From assembly GCF_019097595.1 (NCBI RefSeq), contig NC_080717.1:9613304-9677303 (forward strand): a DNA stretch of 64,000 nt, in the 5' to 3' direction. The stretch comes from Hemibagrus wyckioides (lineage: Eukaryota; Chordata; Actinopteri; Siluriformes; Bagridae). Positions 20,760 to 32,494 of the stretch are shown piece by piece. A model generated the notes under the pieces. It made no database searches, was not told the DNA's origin, and saw nothing but the letters and a program-made list of their open reading frames with translations. Made by a program: the position numbers and the translations under genes. Position 1 is the first letter of the stretch; each line of letters starts with the position of its first letter.

Positions 20760-21925
20760 GTTTTAGAAGACGTTTGTTTTTAGCTGGTCAAACAACACGG
20801 AAAAATCTGGAAAAGGCGCAGATTAAGATGAAAAAGCTTTTTGATCGCCAGTCTGAAAAGCGTGTATTTAATCCTGGGGATCAGGTTTTGGCATTGCTTC
20901 CGTTTGTGGATTCTCCGTTCTGTGCGAAATTTGTGGGACCCAATACTGTTGTGCGTGCACTGTCTGATCTTAATTATGAAATCGCAACTCCAGACAGAAA
21001 GAAAATAACCCAAGTCTGTCATGTAAATTTACTGAAACCTTTTTTCTCCCGCGATTGTCAACCAACTGATGTTAAATCATCCGCTCCGGTTAGTCGTGTG
21101 ACAGATGGGATGGGTCAGTCTTTGGTATAGGAGAGATTAAGGTTGTAGACGATGCTGTAATACAACCTCGACTGAAAAATTCTGAGACCTTGAAAGATTT
21201 CTTGTCTCATTTATCCGTTTTGCAGCAAGCAGAGTTGTCACAGCTGATACGCGAGTTTTCGTCATTGTTTGGGGATGTTCCATCAAAAACTCATTTAATA
21301 GAGCACGACGTGGATGTGGGTGATGCTTCACCTCTACATCAGCGCTATTATCGTGTCCCTTTTGAAAGACGTCTAAAGTTGGAAATCACCAAACCTGACG
21401 CTTTTCCCTCCCGAGAATGGAGGACTGCGTTGACCAAGTGGGCTCGGCAAGGTATGTTAGTAAATTTGATTTACTTAAAGGATATTGGCAGGTGCCTTCG
21501 ACACCACAGGCACAGGAAATTACTGCTTTTATAACTTCTTCAGGGTTGTACTCCTATTCTGTCATGAGCTTTGGTTTACGCAACGCTCCAGCTACATTTC
21601 AGAGATTAATGAATCGTGTAGTCTCTGGTTTGGAAGGCTGCGCGGTCTATTTGGACGACGTTATAGTTTATAGCGATAGCTGGGATCAGCACTTCACACG
21701 GGTACGAGATTTATTTCGGCGTTTAGTGGAGGCTAATTTGACGGTGAACTTGGCTAAATGTGATTTTGCACAGGCAACGGGTTCTTACTCGGGAAACGAG
21801 GTGGGCCAAGGTGTGGTGCGCCCTTTGCACGCTAAAATAAGTACGATAGATAATTTCCCTGCCGGTCAGGTGGGAGCAGGAGCTGTTCTTCTCCAGACTC
21901 ATTCTGGTGGTATTGGTCACCGTAA
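20760..21925 (+). pseudogene. Ty3/gypsy pol fragment with integrase before RT (Gmr1-like)
   Basis: An integrase C-terminal segment comes first (20770-21060: FDRQSEKRVFNPGDQVLAL, then VCHVNLLKPFF). The RT follows (21190-21860: FSSLFGDVPSKTHLIEHDVD, YVSKFDLLKGYWQVP, MSFGLRNAPATFQRLMNRV, VYLDDVIVYSD). It ends in the start of RNase H (VGAGAVLLQTHSGGIGH). Integrase upstream of RT is the unusual order known for Gmr1-type fish elements. Frameshifts and an internal deletion in RT make it non-functional. The next residues of RNase H are found 11.6 kb away at 33500. Confidence 0.85.
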
Positions 21926-22285
21926 CTGAAGAACAGATCCTTAAAGAATATCTGAAGTAATCCTGTTCCTAATAAGCACATTAGCATTATGTATGTGTGA
22001 GGTTTCACATGCGATGTTTATAAGGAAACTGAATTGAAGCCTGATCACGTTGCCTTGTGCAAGTAAGCTTTCTTATGTTCAGCAGAAAAAGACCTCGGTG
22101 TGATTACTGACTCTTTCGTCTTTCATCCGAAGCTCATGTGCACACATGGACAAAATTGTTGCTACCCTTCCATTAAAGAAAGAAAAACCCACAATGGACA
22201 GTGAAATAACTTGAAAAGTAATGATGAATAAAATTGTACTGAAAATTGACTAATGAAAATCAGACAATGCTTTTGAACTCGAAAA
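21926..22285. other. No gene recognised
   Basis: Unique-looking sequence directly after the gypsy break at the ggtcacc motif. Nothing recognisable is seen. Confidence 0.4.
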
Positions 22286-22660
22286 GATTGACACGTTCAA
22301 CTAAAGTGTGTCCTATAATTAGCATCACAGGTGTCTTCCCACTTGTAGTCAGTCAGTCTGCCTGTTTAAAGGGTGAAAAGTAGTCACTGTGCTGTTTGGT
22401 ATCATGGTGCGCACCACACTGAACACGGAGCACAGAAAGCTAAGGAGAGAGTTGTCTCAGGAGATTAGAAGGAAAATTATAGACAAGCATGTTAAAGGCC
22501 ATCTCCAAACAGCTTGATATTCCTCTGACTACAGTTGCACATTACTCAGAAGCTTAAGGTCCACTGGACTGTGTCCAACCTTCCTGGATGTGACCACAAG
22601 AAGAAAATTTATGACAAATTGAAGAGGCAGATAACCCTAACCCTAACGCTAACCCAGCTT
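22286..22660 (+). mobile_element. Tc1-like 5' fragment with telomere-like tail
   Basis: A Tc1-type N terminus is readable with frameshifts (KLRRELSQEIRRKIIDKHVK, then KQLDIPLTTVAH in another frame). After KKKIYDKLKRQ-like codons the sequence becomes four CCCTAA-type units (22629-22656, one variant), and the element ends there. The rest of the transposase is absent. Confidence 0.6.
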
Positions 22661-22840
22661 AGGCTGGAGTGAAAGTGGAACATGCAACAGGACAATGATC
22701 CATGGCTAAATAAGAAAATAATTGGTGCTACAATGGAATTTATTTATATATACATTTATTTGTGTATACAGTATATACATTTATATATACATTCATGTTT
22801 GGTTGTTTCTTTCTTTCGAGGGTCTTCAATAGCTCCGCCT

Positions 22841-24679
22841 TCACTCAGATCCTTCACCAGATTTAAACCATTCATGGCTTAGGATGTCTTCAAATGTGGG
22901 CCGACATTCAGGTTCCAAGTCCAGGCACCGATTTATCAGATTGTGGCAACCTGTGTGCAGTGATGAGATATTATAGCTAGCGCTTTGACATTTAGATAGA
23001 TATTAATATTATTCAAAAATCAATTCATCTTGTAATGCCAGTTTCACAAACTTCAGCAGTTCTAAATGGTGATGCTTCTACATTTCCTCACCTTCAGACA
23101 CGCCGGGAGCGAAGTACATCTTCCTGTAAAAGATGTCGTCCTCATTATGGAAGGGCATGTGTCCGCAGACCAGGTAAAAAAGGAGAACTCCCAGACTCCA
23201 AATGGTGGCAGGATATCCGAAATACTCTCCATCGCACACCCACTCAGGTGGAGAGATACTCCAAGTTCCTGAGCAAAAAAGAGAGAAGGAGCACCGTCAG
23301 CACTGTTGAAACTTCACTTCGTTCTCTTTGATTCTGTCTCCTACCTATTATGCACTTACCTTCATATTCTGTGTAGGGCGTGTCAGAGAGCAGAGCTCCA
23401 CAGCCAAAGTCGATTAACTTCACATCCAGCGTGTCAGGGTTGATGAGAAGGTTCTCCGCCTTGATGTCACCATGGAAAACACCGGCTTGACAGCAGTGGC
23501 GAGCGGCTTTAACCACCTGGCTCATGATTTTCTGAGCCAGTGCTTCTGACAATCTGCCGTCGTGATATTTAAGGAACTGCTTTAGGTCCATGCATGGGCT
23601 GGGTCGCTCCAGGACCAAGATGTAGCAATCGGACATCTCGAACCATTCAATCAACTCCAGCACATTGTCACAAGGAAGCGGCTTGGACACCTTTTTCATT
23701 AGTGCAACTTCCAGGGGAAGGCTGCTTGTTTCTCCAGGCTGAAATACGAACAGATACAGTTAGTCCTGGACTGGAGCGAATTCTTCTAAACTACTGAATC
23801 AGAGATGATACAATACGAAGGTATGAACTGGTAATGATTCAGATATCTATTATGGATGATAGGGAATACAATCTGAATGTGAACTCTAAGTTGAAGGTAA
23901 GTACTTTAGGATTATTTTAGTAGGACTGAGTAAACGGACACATCATTTGGTCTATCAGGTGGGTGTTATTTGGACTCTATGTCGTCTCTGCAGAAGAATC
24001 TCAGAAGTAGAAGTTTACTTACAATGGTGATGAATTTATCTTCTGTTTTTTTCTCCACATATTTCAGTGCAACCTGTTCAGACATAAAGAAACATGCACA
24101 TTCTTATTGTAAAACATGAACAGAACATATACAATTCGTAATTTCTACAGAGTTGTGATCAGAAATAAAATGAATCTATTCCAATAGGCTTCAGACTGGC
24201 TTAGCCTCATACTCCCATTTTGCCAACAGTTTGCTGCAATTCTCACTTTGCAGATGATTGACACTAAATAATGCGGTTTCTTTACGTTGACTGAACACAC
24301 AACTGAATCAGACCAATTTTCAGCATTTGCTGAAGATTAAACATTTAAATACGTCACAGTGGTATCAGTTACATAGTTCAGTTACTAAACAGTTCCCTGC
24401 AAAATCTATGATTTTTTAACTGGGCTGTTCTGACATAGAGTGTTTTATTTTTGCCCCAGACAATCAGGCAAGTGTTATTGTTTAACCCTGGGATTGTCCC
24501 TCAGGGACATCGATCATTTTTCAAACGCTTAACAATGGTTACTAAGTGCAAATGGACTGTAGATGTCATGCACAGTCTAATGACCTGCTTGCCATCAGCA
24601 TTACGGATTCCCGCACGGACTGTCCCGAAGCCTCCTTCACCCAGCATCTCTCCCGGGGTGTACAACGACTCAAACACCT
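22841..24679 (-). other. Domain: PIM-type kinase 2 (exons 15-19)
   Basis: Exon sizes (95, 51, 379, 177, 110 nt) are identical to kinase 1, so the pair arose by internal duplication. Key residues: loop LGEGGFGTV (619-627), VALK with Lys642, hinge LERPSPC, catalytic loop HGDIKAEN (Asp746 kept but Arg745 of HRD replaced by Gly), DFG at 765-767, and PPEW. Loss of the HRD Arg often accompanies kinases that do not depend on activation-loop phosphorylation, so activity could persist. The protein ends shortly after the C-lobe (FKSGEGSE). Confidence 0.9.
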
Positions 24680-27600
24680 CTGTTAAACAAACAGACCATC
24701 ATTCAAATCAAGCTGAAATAAGAAAATCTGCAGAAAAGTTATACATTCACTAGCAACACATTACAGCAACATTTTTGGAAATGGTGGATTCTAACATACC
24801 CCATGGCGTGATGATGTTCTCAGGAAGAGGACACAGGTTCTGTACCAGAAAAAAGTATTGTACATACTTAATTCACACGTCATAAATCATACTGGATATG
24901 CCTAATATTTGACTGCATGTAATGCAAACACATCTTCAGAAATGAATTAAACAGAAACAGCCTTCACTTTCCTAGAATAGAAGAGTGAAATGAACGTGTT
25001 CTACATATTTCTTAGCGTTATTTTTGAGCTGAACATTTCTATAGCCACAGATTACTTTGTGTGTTAATGGGTTGTTAGCTTTACTTCTAGATGATCTCAT
25101 TGAAAACTATTTTATCAAGGATAATCTGTTTTATTTTGAGCCTCTATGTGATTAGATTTGTGTAATCTCATATAATCAGGTAAGCACACCAATCTCTGTT
25201 ACTGAGCAGTACAAGCCATGTAATCTGGACTAGTATAGCATGTTTCTGCTCGATATATTACAGTCTAATCTCTTCTCACTGACTCACCTTGACATTCTTC
25301 TTAGGTTCCTCAAACCACTGGTGGCTGAGGATTTGCTCGTACGTTGGGCGCCAGTGAGGATATAGCTCCAGACACCACTGGATCAGGTCACGGCAACCTG
25401 TGTGTAGTGATGAGAGAGACATTTAGTCAGACATTCTAGATTTTGGAAAATCAATTAATATGATTCATTTATTGTGAAAGGCAAGTTTTCCAACATTACT
25501 ATACATATCTAAACTTGATGTGTTTGGACTTTCTCACCTTCGGACAGGTCGTTAGCAAAGTGCAAGTCCCAGGCAACGATGTCCTTCTCGCACCAGAAGG
25601 GCAGTTCTCCACATACCATGTCAAACAGTAGAACTCCCAGACTCCAGACGGTAGCATGATCACCCATATACTCGCCCTCACATATCCACTCAGGTGGGAA
25701 GTAAGCTCTAGTTCCTGAGTGAAAAAGACAGAAGGAGCAACGTCACAAAAATGGTTGTCCACTGCATGTTTTTATTCTTTCCAAGACCTATGATGTGCTT
25801 ACCTGCATAATATCTGTAGGGGGTGTCCTGCAGCAAATCACCACAGCCAAAGTCTATCAGCTTCAGCTGGTGTGTGTCGGTGTTGATGAGAATATTCTCC
25901 GGCTTGATGTCACGGTGCAGGACACCACATTCAGAGCAGTGGCGAGCGGCCTGAACCACCTGACGCATGATGTGTTTTGCCAGTGATTCAGACAGTCGCC
26001 CTTTGTGACCTTTTAGGAATTTTCGGAGGTCTGTGCAGGGGATTGGTCTCTCCAGGATCAAGATGAAGCAGTCCGACATCTCGAACCACTCGATCAGCTC
26101 CAAGACATTTTCATGGCAATATGGCTTGGACACCATTTGCATTAAAGCAACTTCCAGAGGAAGGCTGTTTGTCTCTCCAGGCTGAAATATAAACAGACAC
26201 ACTTGGGTGCGGCGTGATTAGGTCTAAATTATGGTAAACAGAAATGTTACAGTATAAAAGGCTTGGATTAGTAATTGACACAATTCCACACATAACCTCA
26301 GAAGTAAAGGAAGTTTACTTACAATGGTGATGAAAGCTTCATTCATTTCCTTCCCCACGTATTTAATGGCAACCTGTTCGCATATACAACACAATTACAT
26401 TCTTATAGAAAACCTCACTAAGACATATAAGTTGTGATGAATTGTGTCGATTAGTGCAAATGAACTGTAGATGTGCAGTCCACTTACCTGTTTTCCGTCA
26501 GCATTACGGACTCCTGCACAGACGCTCCCGAAGCCTCCTTCACCCAGCAGCTCTCCCGGAGTGTACAGGGACTCAAACACCTCTGTTAAACAAATATACA
26601 ATCATTCAGTAACAAATAAGAAGTGTGTCGTCTTGAAAAATCAATCTGAAATCATCTTTTCAGCTACCTAAGCTCTGATCCCTTCTGTCTCTTACCCAAA
26701 GACTAACGTACACTTTATATAAATATGACCATATTAAATTCAAACCTTTTAATAAACCTTTTCAGGCAAAATATATGAAGCTGATTAGACTGTTTTGGCC
26801 CAGTGTAATGTGTTAAAGATCTGACAGACGTGTGCTAAAAATCTTTACCGGACTTTAAATCATTACTGTAAATTCTTTGCTATGTGATTCTTTAGGTACA
26901 GTTTTATGTCCAAATGGTGGATGAACATACCCCATGGTGTAATGTGGCCTTCCTGACGTGGACGCTGGAGACTGAACATCTCACTAGTCATGAGGCCACG
27001 TTCGGAGTTCTTCAGCTTATACACTCCGTCCGCGTACAGCTGACGAAGGTTTACCAGCCACTCCGGTTCTTCTTCCTTCCCTTGGTGTAGCTTCTCAGAC
27101 AGCTACGAGACAGACGGGGAAAATAATCCGACTAAATATTTTGTATATAAAACCTTGGAATCATTTTACAAGTATCAATAATCATATTTACCGCAATGGT
27201 CATTTTCATCGTGGTCTTGGTGATTTGCCGTGGTAAAGTAGCAATTGCTGTAGCGATGGCCTTGCAGTACTCGAGGGCTTGGTCGAAATGGCCGAGCTCG
27301 GCTAGCCTGCTGGCGTGATAGCACTTGAAGATCTAAGACAGACGGAGTCATTCCATCTTAGCAAAAAAGTTCATCCTTAAGTTTGGTAAAAAGAATATTA
27401 AAAAGGAATACAAAGAGAAATTCTAACTTGGAAATTTGGCTGGGGAAGCCCTGTGGTCAGCGAGCATATGTATTCATACACCTCCGTTCGTTCAATTGCT
27501 TCCCTTATGGCTGATTGCCTGATTGGCAGACTGTACAAAGAGAAAAGTGTCTTAGTCAAGTCAGAAGAATAATCATACCCAAGCGCTCTCACACACGAAC

Positions 27601-28694
27601 ACACACACAATACCTGTTACAGCCAATGAGCTCAAAGCTGGGGCTCTGTAAAATCTGCAACTCCTCCGTTGCAGCTACGTAGCACAGCTGTGCAGCATAG
27701 GTCAGTCCTCTGGAGTCTGCAGATGAAAGACCAAACATGCATGTAAGGATTTGGGTCAGTGCAACAGTCCAGAGTTCATGATCCGATCACAACATGTGAA
27801 GTTCCTAGAATATTGTTTATGTTATCCATACCAAGGTCCTGTCCCATTTGAATCAGAGCATCCAATATCTCGTCTTCTGGGTCGGCAGAGCACAAAAGTT
27901 TCGCCAGCGAAAGACACCAGTTATCTTGGTTCTTAACCGCTCTCTGTAGATGGAATTGGCACATTAGACAGCAAAACATAAAGCAAAAACAACACAAAAA
28001 GTAGACAGATGGTGATGCTGATGCATTAATAAACAAAGGTATAGCTAATATAACATATTACAACATAAAATGACAAGTTTATACCCTTTTCTTCAGAAGC
28101 CTGTAGTTCTTGAAAAGGACAGTTGCAGCATCTGCCAGCTCTGCTTTCTGTAAAAGAAACATGCTTAACTTCCATCACTACTCTAGACACAGTATATTTA
28201 TTCATGCTGACAAATTTAGCTTATTAAATCTCTTGCTGCTTTTATTGTGAGTAATTTTGCTGTGAAAGTCAACTAAAACGCTTACTCCATTTTTGCTGCA
28301 ATGCAGCTCCATCATCTTCCAGAAGAAATAGGTCTCCTTCTGGTCAGGTTCCTCCACCTTTTGTAGGCACTCCTGGGATTTCCTCTGGATAAAACGCATC
28401 ACGTCCTCCATCTGAATCTTACTGCTGTAATGGATGGATACAGATTATTGAACATACACCTTGACCAGCTGATGATATGTTTCCAAACATTCCTGCTGAA
28501 TGTTCAGTTTGTGTGTGTGTGTGTGTGTGTTATCTCAGAGGAGAAATAAGCACTCACCTCATCAGAGGACCCGGAAAAGAGATGTTCTCCCCATCAGACA
28601 GGTAGTTGCCATCACCTTGTAAGAGGTTGCTTTCTCTCTCATGATGAGGAATTTGAACAGCAGGGTTGCTCTGCATTTTCTTGTCCACTGTCAT
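22841..28694 (-). CDS. Sec16 central domain fused to two tandem PIM kinase domains
   Basis: I can assemble 19 coding exons, all GT-AG and all in phase (2631 nt, 876 aa): 28558-28694, 28286-28421, 28085-28147, 27832-27943, 27614-27716, 27428-27530, 27192-27332, 26931-27102, 26488-26582, 26323-26373, 25803-26181, 25538-25714, 25288-25397, 24800-24839, 24585-24679, 24023-24073, 23360-23738, 23092-23268, 22841-22950 (TGA). Residues 1-322 read as the Sec16 central conserved domain, 323-593 as PIM-type kinase 1, 594-606 as a linker and 607-876 as kinase 2. The ATG at 28694 has A at -3. The frame stays open to an acceptor-like ccacag 22 nt upstream, so a further 5' exon is possible. One donor (24584, gtcatt) is weak. 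Expression is unknown, but no stop or frameshift occurs in the whole model. Confidence 0.88.
24800..24839 (-). other. 40-nt linker exon between the two kinases
   Basis: It encodes [13 protein letters not shown], in phase on both sides. Its end (IITPWG with donor gtatgt) copies the end of exon 8 (HITPWG with donor gtatgt), which precedes kinase 1. The duplicated unit therefore began inside or just after the Sec16 part, and this exon is a shortened copy of the exon 8 tail. Confidence 0.85.
25288..26582 (-). other. Domain: PIM-type kinase 1 (exons 9-13)
   Basis: All catalytic elements are present: glycine loop LGEGGFGSV (335-343), VAIK with Lys358, PIM-type hinge LERPIPC (Pro417), catalytic HRDIKPEN (Asp462), DFG at 481-483, PPEW in place of APE, and W-SLG-LL ([15 protein letters not shown] region). 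The hinge proline and the LIDFGCG..L..T.Y segment are PIM-family features. Exon sizes are 95, 51, 379, 177 and 110 nt. There is no stop after GWFEE-type C-lobe end ([11 protein letters not shown]). The frame continues through a 40-nt exon into kinase 2. Catalytic activity is predicted from residues only. Confidence 0.92.
26931..28694 (-). other. Domain: Sec16-like central conserved domain (exons 1-8)
   Basis: Exons 1 and 2 join as [19 protein letters not shown], matching the FPGPL entry into the Sec16 central domain. Later landmarks are [32 protein letters not shown] and [18 protein letters not shown]. In Sec16 this alpha-solenoid (ACE1 type) binds Sec13 and organises COPII budding at ER exit sites. 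The long N-terminal region and C-terminal tail of Sec16A/B are not present. The domain ends in exon 8 with [16 protein letters not shown] and a short tail (GHITPW) that is spliced in phase 1 to the kinase exon. The identification rests on motif recall, and a profile search would settle it. Confidence 0.82.
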
Positions 28695-28721
28695 TTTTGT
28701 TAATTTTGTTATTAACTGTGG

Positions 28722-28975
28722 AACACCATAAATACATTTGGTTATTTATTTATTTGCTTTTTGTTTTTTATATAATTCAACTTGTGTTTTAATTATTTTG
28801 TCCACCTCTGGACAAATTCATCAGACTCGCAGACGATATTTGCTTTAAGTAATTGAAAAAAAAATGATGTGCTGATTCATCAATTTTTTATAGTCAGATG
28901 TGAGTGAGGACATAAAAAGACTTTCTGATATGTAATTTCAATACAAAACAATTTCACTGAATAGCAGTTAGGGGA
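28722..28975. other. Upstream region of the Sec16-PIM gene
   Basis: AT-rich, with no obvious TATA or CpG island. A (GT)n run lies just inside intron 1 (28510-28530). A transposon starts at about 28979, so any promoter must be here or beyond it. Confidence 0.35.
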
Positions 28976-28978
28976 TAT

Positions 28979-30140
28979 ACACTGATCAGGCATAACATTA
29001 TGACCACTGACAGGTGAAGTGATTATCTCCTCATCATGGCACCTGTTAGTGGGTGGGATATATTAGGCAGCACGTGAACATTGTTAGAAGCAGGAAAAAT
29101 GGGCAAGCGTAAGGATTTGAGCGAGTTTGACAAGGGACAAATTGTTATGGCTAGACGACTGGATCAGAGCATCTCCAAAACTGTAGCTCTTGTGAGGTAT
29201 TCCCGGTCTGCAGTGGTCAGTATCTATCAAAAGTAGTCCAAGGAAGGAACAGTGGTGAACCGGCGACAGGGTCATGGGCGGCCAAGGCTCACTGATGCAT
29301 GTGGGGAGCGAAGGCTGGCCCGTGTGATCCGATCCAACAGACGAGCTACTGTTGCTCAATTTGCTGAAGAAGTTAATGCTGGTTCTGATAGAAAGGTGTC
29401 AGAATACACAGTGCATCACAGTTTGTTGTGTACGGGGCTGCATAGCCACAGACCAGTCAGGGTGCCCATGCTGACTCCTGTATACAGCCAAAAGTGCCAA
29501 CAATGGGCATATGAGCATCAGAACTGGACTAGGGAGCAATGAAAGAAGATGGCCTGGTCTGATGAATCACGTTTTCTTTTACATCACGTGGATGGCCGGG
29601 TGCGTGTGCATCACTTACCTGTTGAACACATGGCACCAAGATGCACTATGGGAAGAAGGCAAGCCGGCGGAGACAATGTCATGCTTTGGGCAATGTTCTG
29701 CTGGGAAACCTTGTGTCCTGAGATCCACGTGGATGTTACTTTGACCCGTACCACCCACCTAAGCATCGTCACAGACCATGTACACCCTTTCATGGAAACG
29801 TTATTTCCTGACGCCTGTGGCCTCTTTCAGCAGGATAACGTGACACAATGCCACAAAGCAAAAATGGTTCAGGAATAGTTTGGGTTTGAGGTGTTGACTT
29901 GGCCTCCAAATTCCCCAGATCTCAGTCCAATCAAGCTTTTGTGGGATGTGCTGGACAAACAAGTCCGATCCATGGAGGCCTCACCTCACAACTTAGAGGA
30001 CTTAAAGGATCTGCTGCTAACATCTTTTGTGCCAGATCCAGCAGCACACCTTCAGGGATCTAGTGGAGTTCATGCCAAAAGGTGGACCAACACTACCAAT
30101 GTTAGGCAGGTGGTCATAATGTTATGCCTGAAGACGTCTA
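28979..30140 (+). mobile_element. Tc1-like element, full length but dead
   Basis: Left end cactgatcaggcataacatt and right end ggtcataatgttatgcctga give inverted repeats. The transposase starts [20 protein letters not shown] and can be followed to WPPNSPDLSPIKLLWDVLDK, with in-frame stops (for example after VVSIYQK and WTREQ) and small deletions. The catalytic Glu is replaced in NPI[K]-type sequence (SPIKLLWD). It is the most complete member of the family found at 207-500, 18478-20745 and 33902-34290. Confidence 0.9.
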
Positions 30141-31290
30141 CAGCTCATTACAGGTCGAATACAAACTATTCTACTTTGGGTTGTAGCAAGTTTGATAAAC
30201 AGCTGCTTGCCTCTTTCTGCTTTGTGTAGATCTGTATTATCTTATATTAGTTATATTACTATCATATATCTTATAGATCTTATATTACTTTAAAGCTGAG
30301 ACTTTCTCAGCTTTCTTCCCTCTCTCCTCTGCACAGGATGTTCACCTGTGTCCATAATAAATCCATGAGGCTGAACACGGGGAAACGAGTAGCTTAGCGG
30401 ATTTTACTCAAGATTAAACCATTTAGCATAAGAAAAAAGTGTAGGACTAATGTAATATTATTTTTTTAACTCACTTTCCTGAAGGTTTTATACTTTAGGC
30501 TCAAGAAACAGAGCAAATCAGTGTAGACAGTCCCAGCATATTTTTCCATGTTTCACACAATATATTTCCTCTATTCGATCACAATTTCTCTTCCCTACTT
30601 AACACACTAACACTCTTCATACCTCAGTTGGTTGGGGGTCAGTTCTTAAATATCCCAGGGTCCTGTGCAAAACTTATACAGTATTAATGCACACACCTAA
30701 TCTGGTCTAGATCACCAGTCTACATCAGACCTGACCTGAATCAACAAGATTTAATAGAAATATATTTCAAACAACAAGAGTGAGATCAGCTTCCCGAAAA
30801 AGAAAGATAATGTAACTTCATATTTTTCCCCCCTTTCATTTAAATAGTTTCAAGTAGCTCACAGAAGAGCTGGTGAATAACAATAGTCACATTTGCACAA
30901 TTTTATTTCATATTCTACTTTTCATTTTTGGCCTAGGATGAGTTTTCTCTCTGAACTTAATATACTTTTATTACAAATGACACACACACACACACACACA
31001 CACTACAATTAAACTGTTTATTTTGTTAATATGAAGCAGTAATGATTCTCTAGCTTCTAGCATCTGGTACAGTATTAAAGGTGTGTTCAATAAAACCTCC
31101 AAACATTTGGAACAATTAACCATTAACCATGTACAATTTGACACACAAACACAGTTTGATGTGGAATAGCTTTATAAAAGGGCATTTTGTCATTTAATAT
31201 TGCAGTAGGAGTTGCTCAGACATAAATGTAAAAGTGATATCAAACAAAGGAAAAAAAAAAACGTACATATCCATCCATCCATCCATCGTG
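30141..31290. other. No gene recognised
   Basis: AT-rich sequence with a (CA)n run at 30981-31003 and (ATCC)n at 31269-31287. No splice-bounded coding exon is recognised on either strand. Confidence 0.5.
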
Positions 31291-31299
31291 TTTTTGTAG

Positions 31300-31892
31300 G
31301 TGCTCAGGATAGCTCTCTGAAGCTGTGGGATCTGAGGAAGCTGATGAACTTTTAGACAATTACTTTGGATAATAACTATGAGGTTTGTTATTATTATACA
31401 AGTGTTGGTTTGCTGATATGTTGCCATGTGTACTGCAATTGTTTTTACTAAATCACAAACAAATTGAAATAATCAGATCATTAAGTGCAATGAACCAGTA
31501 TCAGCCTTTTCATTTCCTCCTTCTCCTCTTCCTCCTGTTGACCTGCAGGTGAAGTCTCTGGTGTTTGACCAGAGCGGAACGTATCTGGCTGTTAGAGGGT
31601 CTGATATTCGAGTGTACATTTGCAAACAGTGGACTGAGGTTCTCAACTTCACTGGTGAGTGCAGCAGCTTTACTGTTATACATTTATATCATGTGTTAAG
31701 TGTCCATGCTTCCCATAAACAATTGTTTTCAGCTTTTAAAATGAATAACTGATTGAAAATGATGATTGGGTCTTTCTCCTCTCTTTTCCTCTTTGCTTTC
31801 TATAGATCACTCAGGTTTGGGTAACTGGCGAGCATGCTCAGTTCCTGTCCTCTACTGACATGGACAGAAGCCTCAAATTCTACAGCCTGTAG
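31300..31892 (+). pseudogene. prpf19: PRPF19 3' fragment, three exons, decayed
   Basis: Three exons with intact splice borders: 31300-31382 (QDSSLKLWDLRKLMNF, stop, TITLDNNYE), 31549-31654 ([20 protein letters not shown], then [15 protein letters not shown]) and 31806-31892 (DHSGL ... MDRSLKFYSL, stop). This is the last part of the WD40 propeller of the Prp19 splicing-associated ubiquitin ligase. A TAG replaces a Lys codon in the first exon, and the last exon carries a frame-breaking deletion after DHSGL. Introns are retained, so it arose by DNA-level duplication, not retrotransposition. Upstream exons are not present. Confidence 0.88.
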
Positions 31893-32494
31893 GACATCAG
31901 GAGAAACTGATGAAATGAAATGAGAGTGATAGGAGTTATGTTTTAGTCCATGATCCCATTCTAGTGTATAAGGATGAAGCTAACCATCATGGTTTTGCAG
32001 CCTCTGTCTCGCAGATGAAAATGGACGTCGAAATGATTTCCATATATGAATACACTGTAGTGATAAGTGAACACATTCTCTGCCGTCTCTAATCAATCAT
32101 ATGGTTTTCTCATGAGAACCGCTTAAAGATTTTTAGTAGCTATGAATAATAACTTGGTTTATATAATTTTGGTATATTTTTATAATAATTCTGGTTTTGT
32201 CAACCTTTTATTTTCCTGCTCTGTATTTCTAGGGCTCCCTTTTCCTGACTTAGTGGTGTTGCTGTCTCTTGTGCCTAATCATTTGTACCCTGCCATGAGC
32301 TGAAAACAGAAAAGAATCAAATTAGATTTCAATAAAGACTTGATGTTTTTAATGTCTGGTGTTCAAGTGTATGATGTGAATTATCACGTTTCACATTAAT
32401 ATTGTGTTAATGTTTCATCTGATATTATATTATACTGTAGTCTTACAAGGGCACATAATAAAAGGGCTACAAGGGTAATAAGTAATACATATAT

